Counted from the first letter of the stretch, positions 35,544 through 44,481 are shown. The stretch is 64,000 nt of DNA from Kribbella soli (GCF_004331345.1 NZ_SJJZ01000002.1:496001-560000), one strand, 5' to 3'. Notes: a model not told the origin generated them from the sequence alone. Numbers and translations are program-made.

Positions 35544-36996
35544 TGTTATGTCGCAGGACATAGGTGACGGTTCTGCATCAGGACATCGGTGACACTGCAG
35601 GGGTTCTTGGTGGTGACACTTCCGTCCCGAGGCTCGGGCGGTGGCTGCCAATGAACCCATCGATCCTCGTGTCCGTCTCGCGATCACGCAGTGGCCGTCT
35701 GATGCGCCCCGCGGGGCGGTGACGACGTTCTGTGCTGAGCACGGCATTTCGCGCAAGACGTTCTACGAGATCCGGCGGCGCAGTCTCGTCGATGGGCCCG
35801 CGGCGGCGTTGGAGCCGAAATCGCGGCGGCCGAAGTCGAGCCCGTCGAAGTTGGCCGATGAGGTCAGGCGGCAGGCGATCGGGGTCCGGGCTGCACTCGA
35901 GCAGTCCGGGCTGGACTGCGGCCCGATCAGCGTGCACGACAAGATGCACGCGATGGGCCTGGAGGTGGTGCCCTCGATCGCGTCGCTGGCCAGGATCTTC
36001 CGCGAGGCCGGCGTGGCGCGGCTGGAACCGAGGAAGAAGCCGAGGCGGCGTGGCGCCGGTTCGTGTATCCGGCTCCGAACGCCTGCTGGCAACTCGACGC
36101 CACCGAGTACGTACTCACCCGCGGCGCAGATGCGTGATCTTCCAGCTCATCGACGACCACTCCCGCCACGCGGTCGCTTCGCACGTCGCGTGGGGCGAGA
36201 CCTCCGAAGCAGCGATCGTCGTGTTCGACAAGGCCGTGGCCGCCCACGGCGTGCCCCAACGGCTGCTGTCCGACAACGGGTCCGCGCTCAACCCGCCGCG
36301 GCGCGGCCTCCTGGGCCAGCTCGTCGTCCACCTGATGGCCTTGGGCGTCGAGCCGATCACCGGCAAGCCGTACAAGCCGACCACCCAGGGCAAGAACGAA
36401 CGCTTCCACCAGACCCTGTTCCGCTACCTCGACAAGCAGCCACTGGCCGCCGATCTGGCCCAGCTGCAGGCCCAGGTCGACGCCTTCGACCACATCTACA
36501 ACACCCAGCGGCCCCACCAAGGACTGCCTGGTCGCGTCACACCCCTGACTGCCTGGCAGGCCACCGCGAAGACCGAGGCTCCCCGCCCCATCCGTGAGCA
36601 GATCGCCCGCTCCCGCATCCAGCACCCCCGCGCCCACCGGCCGAGGCTCGCACCACTACCAGCCGATCTGCCACCCGACACCGTCGTCAAGAAGCTGACC
36701 AGCGCCGGCGTGCTCTACCTGAACAAGCTCCAATACATGGTCGGCGCCCAGCACCGCTTCCAGCAGGTCCTCGTCATCACCAACGGCAACAAGACCGGCG
36801 ACAAGATCACCGTCACCGACCTCGAAGGCGAAATCCTCATCGAGCACAGGCGCCCCGCACCCGGCATCGCCTGCGTCGGCAACGCCAAACCACCCGGACC
36901 AAGCACCGACAAGCCGCGACCGTCACCGAAGTCCTGAGACATCAACCGTTACCGATGTCCTGATGCAGAACTGTCACCAAGTCCTGAGACATCACA
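35544..36996 (+). mobile_element. IS481-family insertion sequence
   Basis: A 1453-bp element between 14-bp target duplications. The ends are imperfect inverted repeats: the left reads TGTTATGTCGCAGGAC, the right reads (reversed) TGTGATGTCTCAGGAC, both starting TGT as usual for this family. Similarity continues inward for about 50 bases and includes two direct copies of AGGACAT-GGTGAC in the left end, probably transposase sites. One transposase gene fills the interior and is frameshifted, so the copy is probably immobile on its own. Inserted in the spacer between the DUF222 HNH gene and an AraC regulator, without obvious damage to either. Confidence 0.9.
35641..36937 (+). pseudogene. IS481-family DDE transposase, two frameshifts
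   Basis: Read across three frames it gives about 430 residues. The N-terminal HTH part (AVTTFCAEHGISRKTFYEIRRR) is in the first frame up to about 36044. The FVYPAPNACWQLDATEYVL segment with the first catalytic Asp is in a second frame, up to a stop at 36135. From about 36125 the remainder runs in a third frame: VIFQLIDDHSR with the strand after the first Asp, RLLSDNGSAL with the second Asp, and the final Glu in TTQGKNERFHQTL. Each join needs one inserted base, so two single-base deletions about 80 bp apart, or assembly errors in GC-rich sequence, explain it. A programmed shift is unlikely because no slippery heptamer is present. Confidence 0.85.
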
Positions 36997-37010
36997 GTTG
37001 ACCCTGATTG
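36997..37010. repeat. Target-site duplication, right copy
   Basis: GTTGACCCTGATTG, identical to the copy at 35530-35543, directly after the right end of the IS481-family element. Confidence 0.85.
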
Positions 37011-37040
37011 TTGTGTCCCGGCTGTCAAGCCGGCCGGTTG

Positions 37041-37859
37041 TCAGGGGACGAACGCGCGTTGGGAGCGGTGGCGGAACTCGCTCGGGGTGAGGTCGTGGGC
37101 CGTGGTGAAGCAGCGGGTGAAGTAGGACTGGCTGGTGAAGCCGCAGCGGGTCGCGACGGTGGCGATCGTGGTGTTGGTTGCTGCCAGCAAGGATGCGGCG
37201 TGCTCCAGGCGGAGGTCGGTGACGAAGGCCGTCGGCGTGACGCCGTACGCCGCGCGCATCGAGCGGGACAGGTGCGCGGCGCTGACGCCGGCGAGTTCGA
37301 GCAGGCGCGGTACGCCGCCGCGGAGGTTCTCCTCGGCGCGCATCGACGTACACGCCTTGGCCAGCCAGTCCGGTACGCCGGAGCCGCCGGGGTCGCCTGG
37401 CGTCAGTAGGTCGAGGAGGTCGATCCAGAAGCGCAGCAGGTCGTAGGCGGTCGGCACGTCCTGGAAGCGGTCGAGGGCATGCTCGAAGATCGGTACCGCG
37501 GCGGGCTGATGGAAGCTGATCGGGCCCCGGGACGACCAGGTCGCCGTGCGGGTCAGGTCCAGGAAGCCTTGCCAGATCGAGCTCGGAAACGCCACGTTGA
37601 CGAACTCGAGGCCGTCCGGTGCCGCGCCGCGGACCGCATGCCGGTCGCTCGGCCGGACCAGGACGACGTCGCCGGCCCGCAGCGGCGCGACGCCCTTGGT
37701 CAGCAGGTGCTCGCCGCTGCCGGACACGACTCCCATGAACTCGTGAAAGTCCGCGTGGGTGTGCAGTTCGGTGTCGCGGGCACGGGCCGGGATCCGCACC
37801 CGCGCCGCGTGGTACGGCCGGCCGAACGCGTGCGCCTCGAAGCGCAGGATCTGATCCAC
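37041..37859 (-). CDS. AraC-family regulator with cupin sensor domain
   Basis: 272 residues. N-terminal cupin (RARDTELHTHADFHEFMGVVSGSGEHLL) and C-terminal double HTH (VPRLLELAGVSAAHLSRSMRAAYGVTP and IATVATRCGFTSQSYFTRCF) ending SEFRHRSQRAF. The GTG at 37859 is used; a TTG five codons earlier is possible. It diverges from a phytanoyl-CoA dioxygenase-like gene 70 bases away, which it presumably controls. Confidence 0.85.
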   Translation of the reverse strand: MDQILRFEAHAFGRPYHAARVRIPARARDTELHTHADFHEFMGVVSGSGEHLLTKGVAPLRAGDVVLVRPSDRHAVRGAAPDGLEFVNVAFPSSIWQGFLDLTRTATWSSRGPISFHQPAAVPIFEHALDRFQDVPTAYDLLRFWIDLLDLLTPGDPGGSGVPDWLAKACTSMRAEENLRGGVPRLLELAGVSAAHLSRSMRAAYGVTPTAFVTDLRLEHAASLLAATNTTIATVATRCGFTSQSYFTRCFTTAHDLTPSEFRHRSQRAFVP

Positions 37860-37929
37860 ATCAAGACAGTACAAATTCTCGTCGTACCGCTGCTAGTCCC
37901 CGGGCACGCCAAACCCGGACGCTAGGAGC

Positions 37930-38664
37930 ATGTTCGAAACCGACGGCTATGTCATCTTCCGTGACGTCATCGACCAAGACCTGATCAAGGAAGTGAACGA
38001 TCATGTCGAGTGGCTGCAGGCCCGGCATCCCGAGGTCCGGCCCGAGCAGCTCGGGCACATCTACCTGCGTGACGACCCGTTCTGGGTCCGGCTGGTGAGC
38101 GACGACCGGCTCGTCGACATCGCCGAGAAGTTCGTCGGGCCGGACATCGCGCTGTTCGCGTCGCACTACATCTCCAAGCCGCCGTACTCCGGGCAGCCGG
38201 TGCTCTGGCATCAGGACGCCGCGTTCTGGCCGCTCGACCCGATGGAGGTGGTGACGCTCTGGCTGGCCGTCGACCACTCGACACCGGAGAACGGATGCGT
38301 CCGGGTGATCCCGGGAAGTCACCGCGCCGAGGTCGCCGGGATGCGGGACAACACCGACGTGGAGAGCGTGCTCGGCAAGGAGATCGCGGTCGAGGTCGAC
38401 GAGGCGCAGGCCGTCGACATGGTGCTCGCACCGGGCGATGTCGAGGTGCACCACCCGAACATCGTGCACGGCAGCAGCGCGAACACGTCCCCGCATCGGC
38501 GCTGCGGGCTGACCATCCGCTACATCCCGACGTCGACGAGGATCACCGACCCGGAGTCGCCGTACCCGAGCGCGTTCCACCTGCGCGGCGAGCCTGGGGT
38601 GAACAGCTACCAGCCGCGGCCGCGGTACGTCGAGGGCCGGCACTTCCCGTTCGCCGGCGCCTGA
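37930..38664 (+). CDS. Phytanoyl-CoA dioxygenase-family Fe(II)/2-oxoglutarate oxygenase
   Basis: 244 residues of the PhyH family. The iron triad is His and Asp in LWHQDAAFWPL (about residues 93-96) and His in HHPNIVHGSSANTS; the Arg of the same region (PHRRCGLTIRY) would bind 2-oxoglutarate. It hydroxylates an unknown small molecule. AGGAG lies 3-4 bases before the ATG. The divergent AraC/cupin regulator and a strong hairpin after the stop make it a self-contained regulatory unit. Confidence 0.87.
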   Translation: MFETDGYVIFRDVIDQDLIKEVNDHVEWLQARHPEVRPEQLGHIYLRDDPFWVRLVSDDRLVDIAEKFVGPDIALFASHYISKPPYSGQPVLWHQDAAFWPLDPMEVVTLWLAVDHSTPENGCVRVIPGSHRAEVAGMRDNTDVESVLGKEIAVEVDEAQAVDMVLAPGDVEVHHPNIVHGSSANTSPHRRCGLTIRYIPTSTRITDPESPYPSAFHLRGEPGVNSYQPRPRYVEGRHFPFAGA

Positions 38665-38681
38665 GACGTCCCCCGGGCATG

Positions 38682-38716
38682 CGAAGAGCCCGCCCCGGCG
38701 AGGGGCGGGCTCTTCG
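38682..38716. terminator. Strong hairpin terminator
   Basis: CGAAGAGCCCGCCCC (38682-38696) and its perfect complement at 38702-38716 with a GGCGA loop. It lies between the convergent PhyH and VOC genes and probably serves both strands. Confidence 0.85.
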
Positions 38717-38721
38717 GTGAC

Positions 38722-39138
38722 TCACTCGAGGCAGATCCGGAACGGGTGCCCCGCGGGGTCGGCGTAGATCCGCCAGCCGCGCGCGTTGTCCGCGGGCGGC
38801 GGGTCCAGCGGATCGAGCGGCTCGGCCCCGAGGGCGACCACGGTCGCGTGACCGCTGGAGAGATCCTCGACGATGAGGTCGAGGTGGAGATCCTGCGCGT
38901 CGGTGCCGGGCCACGTGTCCGGCACGTACTCCTCCGAGCGCCGGAAGGCCAGCGTCGAGAACCCCATCGACGACCCCGGGCCGGTCAGGCTCCGCCAGTC
39001 CTCGTCACCGTTCTCGTCGATCTCCAGCCCCAGCAGCGCCGAGTAGAACTGGGCGAGCTCGAGTGGGTCCGGGCAATCCAGAACCACCGAGCCGAGCCGC
39101 CCGGCAGTACTGCCCGGCTGCTCTGCCACCTGCGTCAT
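38722..39138 (-). CDS. VOC-family (glyoxalase/bleomycin-resistance) protein
   Basis: 138 residues, one VOC module pair: LGSVVLDCPDPLELAQFYSALLG at the start, HLDLIVEDLSSGHATVVALGAE in the middle and GWRIYADPAGHPFRICLE at the end. The last Glu and the central His are potential metal ligands. The ATG at 39138 is well supported by GGAGG 5 bases upstream. Function within VOC (lyase, dioxygenase or drug binding) cannot be told. Confidence 0.83.
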   Translation of the reverse strand: MTQVAEQPGSTAGRLGSVVLDCPDPLELAQFYSALLGLEIDENGDEDWRSLTGPGSSMGFSTLAFRRSEEYVPDTWPGTDAQDLHLDLIVEDLSSGHATVVALGAEPLDPLDPPPADNARGWRIYADPAGHPFRICLE

Positions 39139-39312
39139 CTGTCCTCCACAATCTGATTCGTCAGCCTGCTCCTCGTCAGGGGCAGGTCCGGCCAAGGCCC
39201 TCTTGTCGGAAGGCCCGGCCGCCTACGATGACAGGTCGCGGGGACAATTCGCACCTTTCGACACGCGTTCTCGGCCAGTGAGCCGGTCGCTGACAGTGAA
39301 GGTTCGAGCGCG

Positions 39313-39993
39313 CTACCCCTCAGGCTGCTGTACGCCGGTAGCACGCCGGCGCTCACCGAGCTTGCGGATCTTCGCCCGCGTCCCGCAGTCCTCCATCGCG
39401 CACCACCGCCGCGAACCGTTCCGGCTGCGGTCGAGGAACAGCCATCCGCAGCCTCCGTCGTCGACCGGACAGGCCCGCAACTGGCGCAGCTCGACGGTCC
39501 GCACCAACTCGACCGCCGCGACCACCAGCCGATCGGGGATCAACTGTGCCGGCGACGTACCGACCACCAGTTCCGCGATGCCGCGCTCCCGGCCCGCAGC
39601 CGGAATCAGCATCGAACGCGCGGCCGCGGCCGACCAGCGCAGCATCAGCCGCTCGAACGCGGAACCCTCGCTGTGCTTGACGCCGTCGGCCGCAACCACG
39701 GCGCCGGCCGCCTGCGGTGCGAAGACGTCGTACGCCGCCTCGCGGATCTCCAGCGTCGCGTTGAGAGCCTTCGTGGCCAGCTCCGGCGACGAGCGCCAGG
39801 TGCCTTCGACGGCGCTGTAGTCGCGCAGATCGATCAACTCGATCCGGCGGGCCCAGGCGACGAGCTCGGCGGGCGACGTCAGGTAGTCGTGCTCCACCGC
39901 ACCGCCTCGGAGCCGCGGGGTGACCGTGTTCACCAGGTCGAGGGCAGGGTGTCCACCCACGATACGGAGCTCGGCATTGCGGCTGTCGGTCAT
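39313..39993 (-). CDS. ABATE/CGNR zinc-finger protein, putative regulator
   Basis: 226 residues. The N-terminal ABATE domain starts with GGHPALDLVNTV. The C-terminal CGNR zinc finger has RACPVDDGGCGWLFLDRSRNGSRRWCAMEDCG, with four Cys and the basic DNA-contact region, then RAKIRK. Proteins of this layout are stress-linked transcription regulators. It is divergent from an MFS gene 52 bases away and may control it. Confidence 0.85.
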   Translation of the reverse strand: MTDSRNAELRIVGGHPALDLVNTVTPRLRGGAVEHDYLTSPAELVAWARRIELIDLRDYSAVEGTWRSSPELATKALNATLEIREAAYDVFAPQAAGAVVAADGVKHSEGSAFERLMLRWSAAAARSMLIPAAGRERGIAELVVGTSPAQLIPDRLVVAAVELVRTVELRQLRACPVDDGGCGWLFLDRSRNGSRRWCAMEDCGTRAKIRKLGERRRATGVQQPEG

Positions 39994-40044
39994 GAGTGAG
40001 ATGCTACCACCATAAGCCCTTTTACTGGAATCACAGGTGAGAAC

Positions 40045-41262
40045 ATGTCCATGTCGACCCGCCGGACCTCCCTAGCGCTCCTGATGCTCTCGGTCGGCAC
40101 GTTCTCGTACGTGACCATCGAAGTACTGCCGATCGGCCTGCTGACCGTGATGGCCGACGACCTGCACCGGTCCCGCTCACAGATCGGCCTGCTGGTCAGC
40201 GGGTACGCCGTCATCGTCGTCCTGATGTCCATCCCGCTGACCCGGCTCACGCGCCGATGGCCGCGCCGATCTGTCCTCAGTGGGACCCTCGCGGTCGTCA
40301 CGATCGCGAATCTGCTGGCTGCCGCCGCACCGACGTACGAGGTGCTGTTCGGGGCCAGACTGGTCACGGCGCTGTCGCAGGCGCTGTTCTGGTCGATCGC
40401 TCCGTCGATCGCGACCAGTCTGGTCTCACCGGAGTTCCACGGCCGGGCGGTGAGCCGCATCTCGATCGGCGCCGCACTGGCGTCGGTTCTCGGCGTACCG
40501 CTCGGCACCTTGCTGGGCGAGCACACGAGTTGGCGAATCCCCTTCCTGGTGATGGCTGCTCTGGGTGCCGCGATGTTTGCCGGCGCTATGACGCTGTTGC
40601 CGCGAACAGAGCCTCAGGGCGGCGTCTCCCGCCGCGGCAGCACACCTGATGTGCGTCGGTATGTCGCAGTGGTCGCCACGGCGGCCATCGGGGTGACCGG
40701 CTTCATGACGTTCAACACCTACGTCACGCCGTTCCTGCTGGACATCAGTGGCTTCGGCAGCAATGCGCTCGGACCGATACTGCTGGCCAGCGGGCTCGGC
40801 GGTGTGGTGGGCGCTGTGACCGTCGGGCGGGCCCTCGACCGGAACCCCTGGCGCACACTGGTTCTGGCGCTTGCGCTCCTCACCACCTTCCTCTTCGGGC
40901 TCGCCGCATTCGGGCGGTGGCAGGTGCCCACAGTCGCGCTCATCGCGGTGACCGGCCTGGCCTACAGCGCCATGGCCGTCGCCCTGCAGGCCAGGACACT
41001 CCAGATCGCGCCGATGCGCACAGAGCTTGCCTCAGCCGGGATGAACTCGGCCTACAACGCCGGCATCGCAGCAGGCGCGTTCATCGGCGGACTGCTGATC
41101 GACAACACGACCGTGCGCAGTGTGGCCCTCGTCGGCGGTCTGGTGCTGGCTGTCGCGACCCTCCTGACGTTGAGCGAGCCGGTGCTGGCCCGCCGCCCGG
41201 TCCGGCTGGCAGAGTGCGAACATGACCGCCCTCGACGACAGGTTTGTGAAGAGGCGGCATGA
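40045..41262 (+). CDS. MFS transporter (sugar-efflux/AraJ-like)
   Basis: 405 residues, 12 hydrophobic helices. Helix 1 LLMLSVGTFSYVTIEVLPIGLL and the RLTRRWPRRSVL loop match the AraJ/PbuE/SotB-type DHA1 exporters. Exports a small molecule or drug; substrate unknown. The 3' end overlaps the fructosamine-kinase gene by 41 bases, so both are in one transcript. The divergent ABATE/CGNR protein may regulate them. Confidence 0.85.
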   Translation: MSMSTRRTSLALLMLSVGTFSYVTIEVLPIGLLTVMADDLHRSRSQIGLLVSGYAVIVVLMSIPLTRLTRRWPRRSVLSGTLAVVTIANLLAAAAPTYEVLFGARLVTALSQALFWSIAPSIATSLVSPEFHGRAVSRISIGAALASVLGVPLGTLLGEHTSWRIPFLVMAALGAAMFAGAMTLLPRTEPQGGVSRRGSTPDVRRYVAVVATAAIGVTGFMTFNTYVTPFLLDISGFGSNALGPILLASGLGGVVGAVTVGRALDRNPWRTLVLALALLTTFLFGLAAFGRWQVPTVALIAVTGLAYSAMAVALQARTLQIAPMRTELASAGMNSAYNAGIAAGAFIGGLLIDNTTVRSVALVGGLVLAVATLLTLSEPVLARRPVRLAECEHDRPRRQVCEEAA

Positions 41263-41980
41263 CGCGCCGACGGGGTATTTCGAGGTCGAGGCGGCCGGTC
41301 TGCGCTGGCTGGACGTTCCTGGCGGAGTACCGGTCGCTGAGCCGCTCCATGTCTCCCCCACTCAACTGACGACGACCAGGTTGGACATGTCTCCGCCGAC
41401 CGAGTCTGCCGCCGAGGACTTCGGCCGGCGGTTGGCTGTCACGCATGACGCCGGAGCCCGCTACTTCGGCGTATCGCCGGACGGGTGGAGTGGAGACGGC
41501 TACATCGGCACCATCCCGTTGCCACACGCGCTGGAGCCAGTGAGGTCGTGGGGTGAGTTCTACGCGAACCTGCGCCTCCGGCCGTACCTGCGGGCCGCCT
41601 ACGACCAGGGCATCCACCTGGACGTCATCGGGCGCGTCTGCACTCGCCTCGAGGCAGGTGAGTACGACGACCCGTCCGACGAGCCGTGCCGGATCCACGG
41701 CGACCTGTGGTCCGGCAACGTGCTCTGGACGCCGGACGGCGTACACCTGATCGATCCGGCCGCGCACGGCGGTCACCGGGAAACGGACCTCGCCATGCTC
41801 GCGCTCTTCGGGCTACCCCGGCTGGATCGGGTGCTGCGCGCGTACGACGAGGCGCACTCGCTGAGAGACGGGTGGCGGGAGCGGATCGGGCTGCACCAGC
41901 TGCATCCGTTGCTGGTGCATGTCGTGCTGTTCGGCGGGGGCTACGTGGCACAGGCGATCGAGGCTGCCAGGCGGTATTGA
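41222..41980 (+). CDS. Fructosamine kinase-family protein
   Basis: 252 residues of the protein-kinase-like APH fold. Catalytic loop CRIHGDLWSGNVLW with Asp and Asn, then the metal Asp in LIDPAAHGGHRETDLAM, both signatures of the fructosamine/ketosamine-3-kinase family. The N-terminal lobe is shorter than usual (family about 280-290 residues) and its nucleotide Lys is not obvious, so the start may be internal to a trimmed gene. It would phosphorylate glycated amines to trigger deglycation. Start ATG lies inside the end of the MFS gene. Confidence 0.83.
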   Translation: MTALDDRFVKRRHDAPTGYFEVEAAGLRWLDVPGGVPVAEPLHVSPTQLTTTRLDMSPPTESAAEDFGRRLAVTHDAGARYFGVSPDGWSGDGYIGTIPLPHALEPVRSWGEFYANLRLRPYLRAAYDQGIHLDVIGRVCTRLEAGEYDDPSDEPCRIHGDLWSGNVLWTPDGVHLIDPAAHGGHRETDLAMLALFGLPRLDRVLRAYDEAHSLRDGWRERIGLHQLHPLLVHVVLFGGGYVAQAIEAARRY

Positions 41981-42022
41981 AGCCTCTTGACGTAATGCCG
42001 GGAGCCGCGAACACTTTCGATC

Positions 42023-43489
42023 ATGATTCCGCAGCCCACGGCGCAGCAGGCGCTCCCCGACGAGACGTTCACGCTGCCATCCGACGCCACCATCGGCCTC
42101 GACGACTCCTCTGCTCAAGACCCGGCCCAGGCGATCGCCGACCGCTTCGCCGCGCAGCTCCGCCGGTCGACCGGCTTCGCGCTGCCGGTCCAGCAAGGCA
42201 CCGGCACGATCACGCTGTCCACGAGCGGCCCGGAGTCGTTGGGTGCCGAGGGCTACGACCTCCGCGCCGACGCGTCCGGCGTCACCGTCACCGCGGCAAC
42301 CGCCGAGGGACTGTTCCGCGGCGTCACCACCCTCCGGCAACTCCTCCCCGCCAAGGCCGAGGCCGACACCGAGCAGGAGGGTCCGTGGGAGATCGCCGGT
42401 ACGAGGATCTCCGACTCCCCGCGCTACGGCTACCGCGGCGTGATGCTCGACGTGTCGCGGCACTTCTTCACCGTCGAGCAGGTGAAGCACTTCATCGACC
42501 TGGTGTCGCTCTACAAGATCAACCGGCTGCACCTGCACCTGTCCGACGACCAGGGCTGGCGGATCCAGGTGGACTCCTGGCCGCGCCTCACGGAGTACGG
42601 CGGCAGCCTGCAGGTCGGCGGCGGTACGGGCGGCTCGTACACGAAGGCCGACTACGCCGACCTCGTGCAGTACGCCGCGGAGCACTACATCACCGTCGTA
42701 CCGGAGATCGACACCCCAGGACACACCAATGCGGCGCTGGCGTCGTACCCCGAGCTGAACAAGGGTGACCAGGCGCCGGAGCTCTACACCGAGACCGAGG
42801 TCGGTTTCAGCTCGTTCGCCATCGACAAGGACGTGACGTACGAGTTCCTCGACGACGTGTTCCGGGAGGTGGCCGAGCAGACGCCCGGTGAGCTCCTGCA
42901 CCTCGGTGGGGACGAGGCCCACTCAACACCTCACTCGGAGTACCTCGCCTTCGTACCCAAGGCCGCCGAGCTGGTCGTGAAGCACGGCAAGCGGGTGATG
43001 GGGTGGCACGAGATCGCCGACGGGCCGCTGCCTGCCGGCACTGTCGTGCAGTACTGGGGCACCGAGGACGCCAAGGCTCAGGTGCTGGCGCAGAAGGCGG
43101 TGGAGCAGGGCGCGACGCTGGTCCTCTCCCCCGCGAACCGGGCGTACCTGGACATGAAGTACCACGAGGAAACGCCGCTCGGCCTGCAATGGGCCGGGCT
43201 GGTCAGCGTGGAGCAGTCCTACAGCTGGAACCCGGCCACGCTGGTCCCGAACGTGCCGGCGAGTGCGATCGACGGCGTCGAGGCGCCGTTGTGGACGGAG
43301 ACGCTCGACGACCTGGAGAAGGTCGAGTTCATGGTGTTCCCGCGGCTGCCGGGCATCGCCGAGCTCGGGTGGTCGCCGGAGTCCGCGCTCGACTGGGCGA
43401 CGTACCGCGACCGGCTGGCCGAGCAGGGGCCGCGGTGGGAGGTGCTCGGCGTCAACTTCTACCGGGCACCGGAGATCGACTGGCGCTAA
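42023..43489 (+). CDS. Family GH20 beta-N-acetylhexosaminidase
   Basis: 488 residues. An N-terminal GH20b domain (about 1-120) precedes the TIM barrel, which starts YRGVMLDVSRHFFTVEQVK and has INRLHLHLSDDQGWRIQ. The Asp-Glu catalytic pair is D297-E298 in LLHLGGDEAH. Substrate-assisted hydrolysis releases terminal GlcNAc or GalNAc from chitin or peptidoglycan fragments. No signal peptide is visible, so an intracellular role on imported disaccharides is likely. Convergent with the emfourin-type gene. Confidence 0.9.
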   Translation: MIPQPTAQQALPDETFTLPSDATIGLDDSSAQDPAQAIADRFAAQLRRSTGFALPVQQGTGTITLSTSGPESLGAEGYDLRADASGVTVTAATAEGLFRGVTTLRQLLPAKAEADTEQEGPWEIAGTRISDSPRYGYRGVMLDVSRHFFTVEQVKHFIDLVSLYKINRLHLHLSDDQGWRIQVDSWPRLTEYGGSLQVGGGTGGSYTKADYADLVQYAAEHYITVVPEIDTPGHTNAALASYPELNKGDQAPELYTETEVGFSSFAIDKDVTYEFLDDVFREVAEQTPGELLHLGGDEAHSTPHSEYLAFVPKAAELVVKHGKRVMGWHEIADGPLPAGTVVQYWGTEDAKAQVLAQKAVEQGATLVLSPANRAYLDMKYHEETPLGLQWAGLVSVEQSYSWNPATLVPNVPASAIDGVEAPLWTETLDDLEKVEFMVFPRLPGIAELGWSPESALDWATYRDRLAEQGPRWEVLGVNFYRAPEIDWR

Positions 43490-43511
43490 CTGAGGATCGC
43501 TAACTGAGGAT
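43484..43511. repeat. 14-bp tandem duplication
   Basis: CGCTAACTGAGGAT occurs twice head-to-tail (43484-43497, 43498-43511). The first copy carries the GH20 stop TAA, the second carries the last codons and TAG stop of the opposite gene. Confidence 0.8.
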
Positions 43512-43781
43512 GCGGTCCAGCAGCCAGGCCGTGGTCGCGTCCACGTCCTGCTCGGCGACCGTGTGGTGCGTGGCGTCCGCGGCCGTGGCGTCGGCGGCGT
43601 CACGCACCTCCAGCCGATACACGTACCGGTCCGGCTGCGGCCGGCCGGTACCCAGGTCCTTGGCTCCCAGCTCCCGGACCGCGGCCTCCAGCCGGTCGGC
43701 GTCCGGCTGGCTGCTGGTGTCGAGCTCGCCCTGCTTGGTCAGCCCGGCGAAGCCGCCGCTACGGGTCACGCTGACGATCAC
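43500..43781 (-). CDS. Emfourin-type protealysin/M4 protease inhibitor
   Basis: 93 residues. N-terminus [21 protein letters not shown] and C-terminus [22 protein letters not shown] match the emfourin family, small cytosolic inhibitors of protealysin-like M4 metalloproteases. The GTG start has GAGGAGG 6 bases upstream. Usually the gene adjoins an M4 protease gene; here none is adjacent, although a secreted M4 protease lies 14 kb away (57920-59446). Family assignment is good, target unproven. Confidence 0.75.
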   Translation of the reverse strand: MIVSVTRSGGFAGLTKQGELDTSSQPDADRLEAAVRELGAKDLGTGRPQPDRYVYRLEVRDAADATAADATHHTVAEQDVDATTAWLLDRILS

Positions 43782-44214
43782 TGTTGCCTCCTCGCTGTTG
43801 TTTGCCGCGCCCGGAGACGCACTGTCCAGAGCCGCGCGACACGCCGGGAACTCCGATCAGAATCATGCGCCCATCACCCGGCGTACCGGGCCATTGTCCT
43901 TCGTTGCCAACGTCGCGTCCCCACCTCCGGCCGCGAAACAGCAGGTCGGCGCGGGATTTCCGGTTCCGGACAGCCCCTGTGCGGCCCAGAATCAGGGGTG
44001 CACGGAGGGTAGCGACCTGCGACAGTCAGCGACACGTGTTTGTGGTCACCCCTACCATCAGCCCGCAGAACGGCTACAGTTATGGCGTTGCAGTTTTGGA
44101 CTCCCTGACTTTTGCTGTGCTGCATGGCCGGTCTGTCGTCTGGGGCCTTTCGGCGACGCGCGGCTCATGAGGTGTGGGTCGCGGATTGTTAATAGCCATC
44201 GAGGAGATAGACAA
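43782..44214 (+). other. 433-bp gene-free leader region of the cold-shock gene
   Basis: No convincing gene. The region supplies the promoter and probably a long 5' leader for cspA. The only sequence I would single out is TACAGT near 44079 as a possible -10 box, giving a leader of about 130 bases; no -35 partner is clear. Confidence 0.4.
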
Positions 44215-44424
44215 ATGGCTGTCGGTACTGTCAAGTGGTTCAACGCTGACAAGGGCTTCGGCTTCATCACCCCGGATGACGGTGGCGCGGACGTGTTCGC
44301 GCACTACTCCGCCATCCAGATGTCGGGCTTCCGTTCGCTGGACGAGAACCAGCGCGTGGAGTTCGAGATCACCCAGGGCCAGAAGGGTCTGCAGGCGGAG
44401 AACATCCGCGCGATCGGTTCCTGA
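44215..44424 (+). CDS. cspA: Cold-shock protein, CspA family
   Basis: 69 residues, a single OB-fold cold-shock domain. RNP1 [11 protein letters not shown] and RNP2 DVFAHYSAI are intact, within [15 protein letters not shown] at the start. It binds single-stranded RNA and DNA and melts RNA structure at low temperature or during growth transitions. GAGGAGA lies about 9 bases upstream of the ATG. A 430-bp gene-free leader precedes it and a strong hairpin follows. Confidence 0.95.
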   Translation: MAVGTVKWFNADKGFGFITPDDGGADVFAHYSAIQMSGFRSLDENQRVEFEITQGQKGLQAENIRAIGS

Positions 44425-44445
44425 TCGCCCTTCCAGCACACTGAC

Positions 44446-44481
44446 GAGAGGGTCGCACACCACCAGGTGTGCGGCCCTTTC
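44446..44481 (+). terminator. Terminator of the cold-shock gene
   Basis: GAGAGGGTCGCACACC (44446-44461) pairs with GGTGTGCGGCCCTTTC (44466-44481) with two mismatches and a 4-base loop, ending in CTTTC. It starts 22 bases after the stop. Confidence 0.8.

Noticed and set aside
36040..36137. Programmed frameshift in the IS481 transposase
   Set aside because: Two shifts would be needed within 100 bp and neither site has a slippery A-rich or G-rich heptamer; IS481 transposases are normally one frame.
43782..44214. Protein frame running from 43510 through the cold-shock gene
   Set aside because: The extended frame upstream of the cold-shock domain is Ser/Pro/Arg-rich without similarity; the short protein has its own ribosome site and the standard family length.
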